DNA from: an uncultured Lachnospiraceae bacterium
GTDB lineage: Bacteria; Bacillota; Clostridia; Lachnospirales; Lachnospiraceae
Reading direction: 5' to 3'
NCBI GenBank assembly: GCA_910578115.1
Contig: CAJTPO010000021.1
Span: 14,780-78,779 of the forward strand
DNA: 64,000 nt
The stretch's first letter is position 1. Each line of letters begins with the position of its first letter. Below the pieces are notes generated by a model. The model made no database searches and was not told the origin of the DNA. It was given only the letters and a program-made list of their open reading frames with translations. Below, one piece after another: positions 36,281-45,831 of this stretch. Position numbers and translations under genes: made by a program.

Positions 36281-37186
36281 TCAGAATATACTGGTATCCG
36301 CAGCCTTCTTCGCCACATAATTGGCTCCTGACAGGATCAGCACGTTAATGACTGAATTGGCCAGTCCCACAGCCGACGCAAAACTGTACTGTGCACTGAG
36401 AAGCCCTTTCCGGTACACATAAGTGGAGAAAATATCGGCTGTGGAATAAGTTGCCGAGTTATACATCAAAATAACCTTTTCATAGCCTATGTTCAACATA
36501 TTACCCATGTTCATGACCAGCAGAAGAACAATGGTGGGGGCGATCGCGGGCAGCGTGATATAGATCAGTTTTTTCCATCTGCCCGCACCGTCCAGCGCTG
36601 CTGACTCGTACATCTCCTGGTCGATTGTCGAAATAGCCGCCACATAGATAATGGAGTTCCATCCAAATTCCTGCCACACACCCGATCCCACATACAGGGT
36701 TCGAAAGGCTTCCGGCATATTGAAATAATTCCTGGGCTGCACTCCGAAAATCATAAACAGCTGTGTGAGAACCCCACCATCCGAGGACAGCAGGTCTTTC
36801 AAAATACCCACCACCACTACCACCGATATAAAATGCGGCAGATATGCCGCTGTCTGCGCCACCCGCTTCCATTTATTGTTTCTTAATTCATTCAGAAGCA
36901 GTGCAAACGCGATCGGAACCGGAAAAGACCAGATCAGCTGCTCTATGCTCAAGAGAAAGGTATTTTTCACCAGTCTTCCAAAATAGACCGAATCCACCAG
37001 CTCCTTAAAATGTTTCCATCCTGACCATGGACTGCCCCAGATGCCTTTGGATACATTGTAATCTTTAAAGGCCATCAAAATTCCATACATTGGTCCATAG
37101 CAGAATACCGCAAAATACAGGACTCCCGGCAGGACTATCAAAAGCAGCATCCAATCCTTCCTGATATTTCTTCTTAAAGTCTGCAT
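36281..37186 (-). CDS. ABC sugar importer permease, YteP/LplB type
   Basis: 301 residues from ATG 37186 (MQTLRRNIRKDWMLLLI). Six helices and the EAA loop YESAALDGAGRWKKLIYITL. The opening phrase LPGVLYFAVFCYGPMYGILM and MAFKDYNVSKGIWGSPW are highly typical of LplB/YteP subunits that import pectin- or xylan-like oligosaccharides. Start choice is uncertain: an ATG at 37246 also exists, but it overlaps the binding-protein gene. No ATPase gene follows, so an external ATPase is needed; the one at 4022-5131 is the only candidate in the window. Confidence 0.93.
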   Translation of the reverse strand: MQTLRRNIRKDWMLLLIVLPGVLYFAVFCYGPMYGILMAFKDYNVSKGIWGSPWSGWKHFKELVDSVYFGRLVKNTFLLSIEQLIWSFPVPIAFALLLNELRNNKWKRVAQTAAYLPHFISVVVVVGILKDLLSSDGGVLTQLFMIFGVQPRNYFNMPEAFRTLYVGSGVWQEFGWNSIIYVAAISTIDQEMYESAALDGAGRWKKLIYITLPAIAPTIVLLLVMNMGNMLNIGYEKVILMYNSATYSTADIFSTYVYRKGLLSAQYSFASAVGLANSVINVLILSGANYVAKKAADTSIF

Positions 37187-37214
37187 CACCCTCTCTTCAC
37201 TTCCCTTCTGCCCT

Positions 37215-38933
37215 TTATTTACCCACAATTTCCTGATATCTTTCATATTGTGCCTTTTTGACCGCAATAACCTCCTGCATGCCCATGCTGTTTGCCGTCT
37301 CTACATATTTATCAAAATTATCCAGAGACTCGGTACCAATCACGAATGCCGTAAACATCTCATTCAGATAGGTGCTCAAATCCGGCCATATACTGGTGAA
37401 AACCTCGGATTCTTCTGCTGTTCCCAGCATTTCAGGGAAGGGATCCCTCATGTTATTGTAAGCCGCCTGGCAGGCAGTCTCCACCTTGGTTCCCTCGAAG
37501 ATCTTCATAAACGCCTCACCGGAATCGTTGATAAAGTAAGTGGGCCATGCTCCGACACTTCTGAGTGCGGAAAAAGCGGAAGTATACGTTTCATTGTTGG
37601 TAACCAGGTCTGTAAACTGAATCTCACCCTGATCGTCATACTCATAAGTCAGGCCTTCGATCCCATAATTGTAGAGCATACTGCCATCTTTACTTGCATA
37701 AACATAATCAATCCATTGGATTGCTGTTTCCGGATTCTCACAGGCGGAAGTAATTCCGTAATAATGCCATGTCAGGCTTCTCTTGGTCATCTGTGCCGTA
37801 CCATTCTCATCAGCTTGGAGCACAGGCATAAACTCATAATCACAGGCCGGATTACCTGTCATTGCCAGATCATCCGACGACGCCATATTGTCTGCCGGGT
37901 CATGACATACGATCCCCACCTTGTCTTCCGTGATATTCTGTGTCAGCAGTGTGCCGTCCAGATCATCGGATATCAGCCCTTCCGCATAACACTTATTCAG
38001 GAATGTGAGCATTTCCTTATACTGCTTTTCTACCGCTGCATAGTGAACCTCACTGTTTTCATCCACATACCACAGAGAATTCGTATCATAGCCAAATCCT
38101 GTCATCAGGTAGTAAAGCTGCCAGATCCCATTCTTAGTGGCCAGAGGAATTTCATCATTGGGATCTCCGTTTCCATTGGCATCCTGCTCCTTGAAGGCCT
38201 TCAGCACTTCGTAAAGCTCATCCACTGTCTCCGGCATTTCCAGTCCCAGATTGTCAAGCCAGTCCTGTCTGATATAAAGGTAATCCGGAACGTAATCATT
38301 AATGTCACCCCACCATCCTGCAAGCGCATAAATATTGCCGTCTGCGGAAGTACACATTGCTTTTAGTGCCGGATACTTTTCAAACAGCTGGCGGATATTA
38401 GGCGCATACTGATCAATCAAATCGTTCAACGGAACCAGCACGCCGTTGGCAGAATAAGTGTCCACACCTACATTAGAATCGAAAGGCGGCAGTTCTACCA
38501 TATCCGGTAATCCTTCCATGGAAGCCAGTCTGGTCTGCAGCACCGTCTCCACATCACTGCTGTAAGTATCCCATTCAATATGGACACCCGTACGTTTTTC
38601 GATCTCCTGCTGCACCGCAGTTCCATCATTGTAACTGACTCCGGCACACCAGGTGTCATTCCCCATATAAGTCAGGCTCACTGAACCCGGCTCACAGATC
38701 GGCAGGCTGAGTCCGCCCAGATCATACACTGTGCCTGTGGCATCCACCGATGCCGGTTCTACTGCATCCGCCTCTGCACTCTCTTCCGCTCCCGCTTGTG
38801 CTTCTCCCGTTTCTTCCGTCTGTCCACCGCTCTGACTACCCGCTCCTGTTTGCCCTTCGGCGTTCTGGCATCCAGTCAAAGTAAAAGCCAATAGTACTGT
38901 CGATAACAGCCCCGCAATTATTTTCTTCTGCAT
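37215..38933 (-). CDS. Sugar-binding lipoprotein of the LplA/YtcQ type
   Basis: 572 residues from ATG 38933 (MQKKIIAGLLSTVLLAFTLT), with AAGGGAGAG upstream; the open frame reaches 39155 but is leader. Signal peptide ends in the lipobox LTGC (Cys at about 21), then an acidic low-complexity linker (about 25-60). The rest is a large extracellular solute-binding domain (family 1), with features such as VELPPFDSNVGVDTYSANGV and YIRQDWLDNLGLEMPETVDE. The size (over 500 residues) fits oligosaccharide rather than monosaccharide binding. First gene of the operon binding protein - two permeases - glycosidase - regulator. Confidence 0.93.
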   Translation of the reverse strand: MQKKIIAGLLSTVLLAFTLTGCQNAEGQTGAGSQSGGQTEETGEAQAGAEESAEADAVEPASVDATGTVYDLGGLSLPICEPGSVSLTYMGNDTWCAGVSYNDGTAVQQEIEKRTGVHIEWDTYSSDVETVLQTRLASMEGLPDMVELPPFDSNVGVDTYSANGVLVPLNDLIDQYAPNIRQLFEKYPALKAMCTSADGNIYALAGWWGDINDYVPDYLYIRQDWLDNLGLEMPETVDELYEVLKAFKEQDANGNGDPNDEIPLATKNGIWQLYYLMTGFGYDTNSLWYVDENSEVHYAAVEKQYKEMLTFLNKCYAEGLISDDLDGTLLTQNITEDKVGIVCHDPADNMASSDDLAMTGNPACDYEFMPVLQADENGTAQMTKRSLTWHYYGITSACENPETAIQWIDYVYASKDGSMLYNYGIEGLTYEYDDQGEIQFTDLVTNNETYTSAFSALRSVGAWPTYFINDSGEAFMKIFEGTKVETACQAAYNNMRDPFPEMLGTAEESEVFTSIWPDLSTYLNEMFTAFVIGTESLDNFDKYVETANSMGMQEVIAVKKAQYERYQEIVGK

Positions 38934-39238
38934 AACTCTCCCTTTCTGCAGTATCTTAACTGCCTCTTTCCTGCTTACGTCTTTTTCATCCATAGCAGCA
39001 GTTTTCTGATATTTATTGTTTCCATATTTTCGGTTCCGATCTTGTCCACGAAAAACCCGGCCGCAGTTTATCGACATTCTCGAAACTGATCCCAGCATAT
39101 ATCTATATTGCACAGTTTTAAAGAAACAAAAGTAGTGTTTTAGTATATAATTCATAAAAATGTCGGATTTTGTTTGAAATGATAAAATTTGTTCGAGACA
39201 GTTTAAAAGAAAAGAGGGCAGAATATTACAGCGCAGCC
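38934..39238. other. Leader of the LplA-type gene and end of rpe
   Basis: On the minus strand a TTGTTT / TATAGA pair with a 16-base spacer around 39096-39123 is a possible promoter, leaving a leader of about 160 bases. At 39226-39257 the rpe stop codon lies inside a hairpin (TTACAGCGCAGC / GCTGCGCTGTAA) that may end the pentose operon. No gene is seen. Confidence 0.45.
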
Positions 39239-39907
39239 TTAAAGCTGCGCTGTAAACCTCTTCACATTATCTGTAATATCTCCATGGAACACTGCTGACC
39301 CGGATACCACCACATTGGCTCCCGCTTCCAGCACCACATGCACATTGTCCTGGCCGACTCCCCCGTCCACCTGAATATCCAGGTTGACACCCAGCTCGTC
39401 AGCCATCTCTCTCGCCCGCCTGATTCGTTCCGTAGATTCCGGTATGTATTTCTGTCCGCCGAATCCCGGCTCCACCGTCATTACCAGCAGCATGTCGATC
39501 TTCGACAGATACTTCCTGACCACTTCAATCGGTGTCTTCGGTTTTACAGACATACCCACCCGGCAGCCCAGGCTGCGGATTTGGTCGATCAATGCATCCG
39601 CATTCTCAGTGGCTTCCAGATGAAAAGTGATACTGTCTGCTCCGCATTCCTTAAACTGCTTCACGTAGCGCTCCGGCTCCACGATCATCAGATGTACATC
39701 AAACACTTTATCCGTCACCCTGCGAATCGACTGGATCAACGGCATTCCAAAGGAGATTGACGGCACAAATACACCATCCATCACGTCAATATGTATGTAT
39801 TCCGCTCCCGCCTCGGAAGCCTCCCTGATCTGTTCCCCAAGAATGGCAAAATCCGCTGCCAGAATAGAAGGCGACAAAATGTTTTTCCTTGTAAATTTCT
39901 CAGACAT
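39239..39907 (-). CDS. rpe: Ribulose-phosphate 3-epimerase
   Basis: 222 residues. TIM-barrel motifs are complete: LSPSILAADFA, HIDVMDGVFVPSISFG (metal ligands His and Asp), FDVHLMIVEPERYV, MTVEPGFGGQKYIPE, and QVDGGVG. It interconverts ribulose-5-phosphate and xylulose-5-phosphate. It is the last gene of the pentose cluster, about 130 bp after the transketolase C-subunit. A hairpin with CTCAGCCA arms at about 39988-40015 lies between them and may reduce read-through. Confidence 0.95.
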   Translation of the reverse strand: MSEKFTRKNILSPSILAADFAILGEQIREASEAGAEYIHIDVMDGVFVPSISFGMPLIQSIRRVTDKVFDVHLMIVEPERYVKQFKECGADSITFHLEATENADALIDQIRSLGCRVGMSVKPKTPIEVVRKYLSKIDMLLVMTVEPGFGGQKYIPESTERIRRAREMADELGVNLDIQVDGGVGQDNVHVVLEAGANVVVSGSAVFHGDITDNVKRFTAQL

Positions 39908-40036
39908 TATCCCAATTCCTCATCCTGTAGTTAACGACAATAGAAATTTCTCTTTCAGTCCTGCAAAAACTTTCGTATATAACCTCTCAGCCACCGCCGC
40001 AGCGATGGCTGAGAATATAGAAAAGATAAAAAGCTG

Positions 40037-40978
40037 TTATTTTACAAACTTCTTCACAGCCTCGTAGATTCCCTTGCCGTCCAGTCCGTATTTCTCAACC
40101 AGCGCTCCGGCAGGACCCGACTCTCCGAAGACATCCTGCATACCGATCTTCAGAACAGGGATTGGACACTTCTCGCATAAGCAGTCGCACACTGCGCTGC
40201 CCAGACCACCGATCACGGAATGTTCTTCCGCAGTCACCACCTTGCCGGTCTTCTTCGCGGATGCCACCACCAGCTCTTCATCCAGCGGCTTGATCGTATG
40301 GATATTGATCACCTCTGCACTGATGCCGTCGGCTTCCAGCTTCTGTGCCGCTTCCAATGCCGAAGCTACCGTAATGCCGCTGGCGATGATGGTCACGTCC
40401 TTACCTTCTCTCAGTAGAACGCCCTTGCCCAGCTCAAATTTATAATCCTCTCTGTCGTTAATCACCGGCACCGCCGCACGGCCGAAACGCAGATACACAG
40501 GACCTTCAAACTCGATCGCCGCCCTTACTGCCGCTTTCGCCTCCACATCATCCGAAGGCACTACCACCGTCATGCCCGGAACCGTCCTCATCAGAGCCAC
40601 ATCCTCATTACACTGATGGGTCGCACCATCTTCCCCTACCGTGATGCCGGCATGGGTCGCACCGATCTTCACATTCAGATGGGGATAGCCGATGGAATTA
40701 CGAACCTGCTCAAAGTTCCGTCCTGCCGCAAACATGGCGAAGGAACTGATGAAGGGTATCTTACCGCAGGTAGCAAGTCCGGCCGCAATTCCCGTCATAT
40801 TACACTCTGCAATACCACAGTCAACATGACGATCCGGAAAGGCCTTCTGAAACACACCTGTCTTGGTAGCTCCTGCAAGATCTGCATCCAGTACTACCAG
40901 ATTCGGGAAATCAGCACCACACTCGGCAAGTGCATTACCATAACTTTCGCGCGTAGCGATCTTCTTAACGTCTGCCAT
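40037..40978 (-). CDS. Transketolase, C-terminal subunit
   Basis: 313 residues, corresponding to the pyrimidine-binding and C-terminal domains of a full transketolase. Recognisable: ECGADFPNLVVLDADLAGAT, the glutamate of IAECNMTGIAAGLA that activates thiamine diphosphate, and FEGPVYLRFGRAAVPVI. Its ATG shares a base with the stop of the N-subunit gene (TAATG), so the two are translationally coupled and form one enzyme. Split transketolases are common in Clostridia. It transfers two-carbon units and feeds xylulose-5-phosphate into central metabolism. Confidence 0.94.
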   Translation of the reverse strand: MADVKKIATRESYGNALAECGADFPNLVVLDADLAGATKTGVFQKAFPDRHVDCGIAECNMTGIAAGLATCGKIPFISSFAMFAAGRNFEQVRNSIGYPHLNVKIGATHAGITVGEDGATHQCNEDVALMRTVPGMTVVVPSDDVEAKAAVRAAIEFEGPVYLRFGRAAVPVINDREDYKFELGKGVLLREGKDVTIIASGITVASALEAAQKLEADGISAEVINIHTIKPLDEELVVASAKKTGKVVTAEEHSVIGGLGSAVCDCLCEKCPIPVLKIGMQDVFGESGPAGALVEKYGLDGKGIYEAVKKFVK

Positions 40979-41817
40979 TAGTTTGCACCTCCTAATTCTT
41001 CACCGATCTTCGTAAGATCAGCCATTGCCACCGCATATTCTTCATCGTTGGGAGCCTTCCCATGCCAGCCTGCGCTGTTCTCCATAAAGGAAACACCCTT
41101 TCCCTTTACCGTCTTGCAGACGATGGCTGTGGGCATTCCTTTGGTCGCTCTGGCCTCTTTAAATGCCGCATCAATCTGATCAAAATCATTGCCGTCAATG
41201 TTGATCACATGGAAATTAAATGCCTCAAATTTCTTATCAATCGGATAAGGAGAGCATACGTCATCGATCTTACCGTCGATCTGCAGCCCGTTATTGTCTA
41301 CGATCACCACCAGATTATCCAGCTTCCGGTGTCCCGCAAACATGGAAGCTTCCCAGACCTGTCCTTCCTGAATCTCACCGTCACCCAGCAATGTGTAAAC
41401 TCTGTAATCTTTGTTATCCATCTTAGCCGCCAACGCCATACCTACCGCCGCGGAAATCCCCTGTCCCAGCGAACCGGACGACATATCCACACCCGGCGTC
41501 TCCTGCATACAGGGATGTCCCTGCAGATAGGATCCCAGATGCCGCAGTGTCGGAAGATCTTCCACCGGGAAATATCCTCTGTTCGCCAAAGTGGAATACA
41601 GTCCTGGCGCCGTATGACCCTTGGAAAGTACGAAGCGGTCTCTGTCCGCCTTCTTCGGATCCTTCGGATCTACATTCATCTCTTCGAAATAGAGATATGT
41701 AAATATGTCCGCTGCGGATAAGGATCCGCCCGGATGTCCCGCTTTAGCGCCATGCACTGCGGTAACGATTCCCTTGCGAACTTCATTAGCTGTTTTCTGT
41801 AACTCTAATTTGTTCAT
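40978..41817 (-). CDS. Transketolase, N-terminal (thiamine diphosphate-binding) subunit
   Basis: 279 residues from ATG 41817 (MNKLELQKTANEVRKG), with GGAGGGCAAG upstream; earlier in-frame codons up to 41901 lack support. The cofactor-binding signature is GDGEIQEGQVWEASMFAGHR, continuing to NNGLQIDGKIDDV, with catalytic histidines in GHPGGSLSAADIFTYL and KGHTAPGLYS. Translation is coupled to the C-subunit gene. Upstream at about 42096-42111 a TTGT-N3-ACAA dyad lies close to the likely promoter and may bind the AraR-like repressor. Confidence 0.94.
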   Translation of the reverse strand: MNKLELQKTANEVRKGIVTAVHGAKAGHPGGSLSAADIFTYLYFEEMNVDPKDPKKADRDRFVLSKGHTAPGLYSTLANRGYFPVEDLPTLRHLGSYLQGHPCMQETPGVDMSSGSLGQGISAAVGMALAAKMDNKDYRVYTLLGDGEIQEGQVWEASMFAGHRKLDNLVVIVDNNGLQIDGKIDDVCSPYPIDKKFEAFNFHVINIDGNDFDQIDAAFKEARATKGMPTAIVCKTVKGKGVSFMENSAGWHGKAPNDEEYAVAMADLTKIGEELGGAN

Positions 41818-42146
41818 CTTGCCCTCCATGCCGGAGCATTTTTTGCGGAAGTCGCCGGTCAAATCCGGCCCTGCGATGCCAGGTCTGCGGCTCCGACACA
41901 AACCTGTGATTGATCAAACAGCACTTCCGTGCCGCCTTCCAATCTTAACTTCCGTCCGGTAATTAAAATTGTTCCACACTAACCCTCATGATTCCGCTTC
42001 GCGAAGCAGCCTTTGCTGCGAGTGATTAGAAGTTCTTTTCACGCTATCCCTGTGGCCCCTGTCGCTCTCCACAAGCCGCGATACAATTTTATCAGTATTG
42101 TACCACAAATAATGATAGTTCACTATATAATTTTCAAATTTTAAAT
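41818..42146. other. Gap between araD and the transketolase genes
   Basis: About 330 bp. Contains a GC-rich hairpin (GCTTCGCGAAGC, about 41997-42008) and a nearby CAGCC-TTTG-CTGCG, likely terminator or leader structure. The dyad TATTGTACCACAAATA is at 42096-42111 and overlaps a TACAAT -10-like box on the minus strand. No gene seen. Confidence 0.45.
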
Positions 42147-42845
42147 TCATTCGCCCTGTCCATAATAAGCATTCGCCCCATGCTTTCTGTAGTAATGCTT
42201 ATCCTGCAGTTCCTGGGGTGCAGGCTGGATTCTCGCCTCAATGGCTTCCGCACGGTACGCCATCTTGGCAACCTCCTCCAGAACTACCGCATTGTGTACG
42301 GCCTCATGAGCATCTCTGCCCCATGCAAAAGGACCATGGTTCTTGCACAACACAGCCGGCACCGCCGCCGGATCTTTGCCCAGTCCTGCAAATTCATTGA
42401 CGATCAGACGTCCGGTATTCTTCTCATAAGCCGCCTCGATCTCCTCCGCACTCAGACATCTCAGACAGGGAATCTCCCCGTAAAAGTAGTCCGCATGCGT
42501 AGTACCATAGCAGGGAATGCTGCGTCCCGCCTGCGCCCAGCTCGTAGCATAAGAGGAATGAGTATGTACCACACCGCCGATTTCCTTGTATGCCTTGTAT
42601 AATTCCACGTGCGTTGCCGTATCGGAAGAGGGATTATATCTGCCTTCTACCCTATTGCCATCCAGATCCACCAATACCATGTCCTCCGGTGTCAGCTTAT
42701 CATAGTCCACACCACTGGGCTTGATCGCAAAAATGCCGCTCTCCCTGTCAATCTCACTGACGTTTCCCCAGGTAAAAGTGACCAGACCATACTTTGGAAG
42801 CAGCATATTCGCTTCATAGACCCGTTGCTTTAATTCCTCTAACAT
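42147..42845 (-). CDS. araD: L-ribulose-5-phosphate 4-epimerase
   Basis: 232 residues. Class II aldolase/epimerase fold with zinc ligands in VVHTHSSYATSWAQAGRSIP (HTH) and in CKNHGPFAWG, and the phosphate-binding TWGNVSEID and KPSGVDYDKL. The sequence YGTTHADYFYGEIPC is typical of AraD rather than fuculose-phosphate aldolase. It converts L-ribulose-5-phosphate to D-xylulose-5-phosphate, which the downstream transketolase and epimerase consume. It lies 40 bp after the FGGY kinase gene. Confidence 0.95.
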   Translation of the reverse strand: MLEELKQRVYEANMLLPKYGLVTFTWGNVSEIDRESGIFAIKPSGVDYDKLTPEDMVLVDLDGNRVEGRYNPSSDTATHVELYKAYKEIGGVVHTHSSYATSWAQAGRSIPCYGTTHADYFYGEIPCLRCLSAEEIEAAYEKNTGRLIVNEFAGLGKDPAAVPAVLCKNHGPFAWGRDAHEAVHNAVVLEEVAKMAYRAEAIEARIQPAPQELQDKHYYRKHGANAYYGQGE

Positions 42846-42885
42846 CTTACTTTGTCACACCTTTCTCTTTCTAATATTTTGTGAT

Positions 42886-44475
42886 TTAAATACTTTCCAC
42901 TGCCGCTCTCTCAATAGACAGGCCTGCACTGTAGCGCTTCATGAAAGTATCGAATCCCTCTACATCCTTCTGCTCCGGATCCAGCTTCTCGCCCTTCTGA
43001 CCGGCAAATACTTTATTGTTCAGGAACTGGGCAAGACTTTCGTCCGCCTCCTTATTGACCATATAAGAAGCCAGCAGTGCGATTCCCCATGCTCCTCCTT
43101 CTCCGGCTGTCTCCATCACGCTCACCGGCGCATTCATCGCTGCCGCCAGAACACTCTGTCCCACACCTTTGGTCTTGAAAAGTCCGCCGTGGCCCAGGAT
43201 CTCGTCCACCTGCACTTCCTCTTCCCTGAAAAGGATATCAAAACCGGTCTTCAACGCACCCAATGAGGTAAACAGATGCACCCTCATAAAGTTCGCCAGA
43301 TTAAATTTCGCATCCGGTGTGCGCACAAACAGCGGACGGCCCTCATTAAAACCGGTCACATGTTCACCGGAGAAATAATTATACGCCAGCAGGCCGCCGC
43401 AGTCGTCGTCCCCTTCCAGCGCTTTGCGGTAGAGATTGCCGTACAGCTCGTTCATATCCACCTTCTGCCCCATCAACTCGGAATACTCTTTGAAAAGGTT
43501 CACCCACGCATTCAGATCCGAAGTACAGTTATTGCAATGCACCATGGCCACCAGACTGCCGTCCGGCGTGGTCACCAGATCGATGGCATCATATACCTTC
43601 GACAGCTCCTTCTCCAGCACGATCATACCGAAAACACTGGTTCCGGCCGACACATTACCGGTACGTTTCGCCACGCTGTTGGTAGCCGCCATCCCCGTTC
43701 CCGCATCACCTTCTGCCGGACAGACAGGCACCCCAGCTTCCAGCGTTCCCGTAGGATCCAGCAGTTTCACGCCTTCTGCTGTCAGTGCGCCGGCCTGCTG
43801 CCCCGCCGTATAGACTGCCGGCAGAACCTCCTGCACCTTCCATGCATAGCCTTTGTCTGCCACCGCCTCATTAAACTGTGCGATCATCTTCTCGTTAAAC
43901 TGTCCTGTGGCAATATCAATCGGGAACATACCCGATGCCTCACCGACACCGACAATCTTCTCTCCCGTCAGCTTCCAGTGAATATAACCGGCCAGCGTAA
44001 TCACGAATCTCAGATCCGCCACATGCTCTTCTCCGTTCAGAATGGCCTGGTAGAGATGCGCGATCGTCCATCTCTGGGGAATATGATACTGGAACAGTTC
44101 CGTCAGCTTGTTGGAAGCCTCCTCCGTGATCGTATTCCTCCAGGTCCGGAAAGGCACCATCAACTCATCCTTCTCATTAAATGCCATATACCCATGCATC
44201 ATGGCGCTGAACCCGATTGCACCCAGCTTCGTCAGTTTCTCACCGTACTGCTCCTGCACATCTTCCGTCAGCTTCCGGTAACAGTCCTGCAGCCCCGTCC
44301 AGATATCCTCCAGACTATAGGTCCAAATGCCGTTCTCCAGCCTGTTCTCCCAGTCATGCGCCCCCGACGCAATGGGCTGGTTCTTCTCATCTACCAGCAC
44401 CGCCTTGATCCTGGTCGATCCAAACTCGATACCCAGAACCGCTCTGCCGCTGGCAATACATTCTTTTGCTCCCAT
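42886..44475 (-). CDS. FGGY-family pentulose kinase, probable L-ribulokinase
   Basis: 529 residues, GGAGGTATGCT before the ATG. It has the FGGY fold: N-terminal phosphate loop VLGIEFGSTRIKAVLVDE, VGVGEASGMFPID, ATP-site segments GNVSAGTSVFGMIV and late GHGGLFKTKGVGQSVLA. It does not look like classic AraB (no GTLSGRA-type start). Clostridia are known to use a non-orthologous ribulokinase for arabinose, and the placement directly before araD suggests that role. Xylulokinase activity cannot be excluded from sequence. Confidence 0.85.
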   Translation of the reverse strand: MGAKECIASGRAVLGIEFGSTRIKAVLVDEKNQPIASGAHDWENRLENGIWTYSLEDIWTGLQDCYRKLTEDVQEQYGEKLTKLGAIGFSAMMHGYMAFNEKDELMVPFRTWRNTITEEASNKLTELFQYHIPQRWTIAHLYQAILNGEEHVADLRFVITLAGYIHWKLTGEKIVGVGEASGMFPIDIATGQFNEKMIAQFNEAVADKGYAWKVQEVLPAVYTAGQQAGALTAEGVKLLDPTGTLEAGVPVCPAEGDAGTGMAATNSVAKRTGNVSAGTSVFGMIVLEKELSKVYDAIDLVTTPDGSLVAMVHCNNCTSDLNAWVNLFKEYSELMGQKVDMNELYGNLYRKALEGDDDCGGLLAYNYFSGEHVTGFNEGRPLFVRTPDAKFNLANFMRVHLFTSLGALKTGFDILFREEEVQVDEILGHGGLFKTKGVGQSVLAAAMNAPVSVMETAGEGGAWGIALLASYMVNKEADESLAQFLNNKVFAGQKGEKLDPEQKDVEGFDTFMKRYSAGLSIERAAVESI

Positions 44476-44801
44476 AGCATACCTCCGTTTTTGATAGATT
44501 TATTTATACTATACTACATATCCTGCCCTGAGACAACTTTACCTCTTCATGCCGCAGACCCATACGTAATATTTGCAATTTTATCGGCCGGATGTCCTGT
44601 CTGTTTTATTTTATCACTTACAGAGATTCTTTTGCAATACACTTGTATACAATTCTCTGAAATATTTTACCTTTTCTTAAATATACAATTCGCTCCATAC
44701 CGCAGATACATGAACGGCCAGGATCTTCTTCTGTCATAAAAGCAGAGGCACGCACTTCTGCACGCACCTCCGCCGTCTTACAGCTTCAAAGCTGTCAATC
44801 T
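44476..44801. other. Gap between the importer operon and the kinase gene
   Basis: About 325 bp. Near 44645-44654 is a perfect palindrome TTGTATACAA, a candidate AraR-type operator or part of the kinase promoter. At about 44740-44790 are small hairpins (GCAGAGGCACGCACTTCTGC; ACAGCTTCAAAGCTGT) just past the last permease gene, probably its terminator. No gene seen. Confidence 0.5.
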
Positions 44802-45827
44802 TCACGCTTTCTTTCTCTCTTTGATATTCGCCAGCACTGCCTGCAGCACGATGAAGAAGCACAGCAGGATGGCCGTCACGATATTTGCCCAGGAGCTGAC
44901 CAGTTTACCGTTGGATTTTACCAGCGTGGAGATCGTACCGTTGATCATAACACCGAACAACGTACCCACCACATTGCCCACACCGCCGGTCAGCAGGGTG
45001 CCGCCGATGACCGCCGATGAGATTGCATCCATCTCCAGCCCGGTGGCCTGCGTGGTGGTGCCGCTCATGGTATTCAGACAGTAGCAGATACCGCCGATAG
45101 ACGCCAGAAAACTTGCCAGCACGTATGTTTTCAGCTTGGTTTTACGTACATCCAGACCCATCAGCGTTGCGGACTGGCTGTTGCCGCCCACCGCATAGAT
45201 GCTTCTGCCGAACTTGGTGTATTTGAGCATCAAAAACACCAGCACCACGATCAGCAGAGCCACCAGCACGCTGACGCGCACATACGGGATCTGCAGCACG
45301 CCTTTTCTGTTCGTATAGGCGCCGATCCCAAAAGGGATATTGATCTTCGTATTGGACAGCTTTACGAAAAGCTGGTCCGTCACGATACTCACCTGATCCG
45401 TACAGATCACGGCCGTCATACCTCTGGCGAAGAACAGGCCCGCCATGGATACGATGAACGGCTGAATGTCAAGATAGGCGATGCAAAAGCCCTGCACGGC
45501 CCCGAACACAACGCCGATCAGCAGTACCAGCACCATCAGCACCGGGCTTTTCATGCCCCATTTCTCCATGCCCACTGCCAACAGCATACAGTCCATGGCT
45601 ACCACGGAACCGACAGAGATGTCAATACCGCCCGTGAGCATGACGCACGTCGTACCGCAGGCCACACACAGAAGGCCCGCATTGTTGATCAGCACATTCA
45701 AAAATGTCTGCAGATGGGTAAAGCCCTTGTCCGCATAGACGATGCAGCCTGCCGCGTACATCACTACAAACAGCGCAATGGTGATCACCAACAAAAGGCT
45801 GTTGCCATTGATCTTTAATTTCTTCAT
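44802..45827 (-). CDS. ABC monosaccharide importer permease, YjfF type
   Basis: 341 residues, GGAGGCGTAAGGTT upstream. Branched-chain/ribose-type permease with about nine helices and the usual motif LTGGIDISVGSVVAMDCMLL, repeated structurally as GGTLLTGGVGNVVGTLFG. Starts 4 bp after the stop of the other permease gene. By its partner set (YtfQ-, YtfR-, YtfT-like) it resembles the furanose importers of the galactofuranose type; with araD and AraR nearby, arabinofuranose or arabinose is the more likely cargo. Confidence 0.92.
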   Translation of the reverse strand: MKKLKINGNSLLLVITIALFVVMYAAGCIVYADKGFTHLQTFLNVLINNAGLLCVACGTTCVMLTGGIDISVGSVVAMDCMLLAVGMEKWGMKSPVLMVLVLLIGVVFGAVQGFCIAYLDIQPFIVSMAGLFFARGMTAVICTDQVSIVTDQLFVKLSNTKINIPFGIGAYTNRKGVLQIPYVRVSVLVALLIVVLVFLMLKYTKFGRSIYAVGGNSQSATLMGLDVRKTKLKTYVLASFLASIGGICYCLNTMSGTTTQATGLEMDAISSAVIGGTLLTGGVGNVVGTLFGVMINGTISTLVKSNGKLVSSWANIVTAILLCFFIVLQAVLANIKERKKA

Positions 45828-45831
45828 AACC

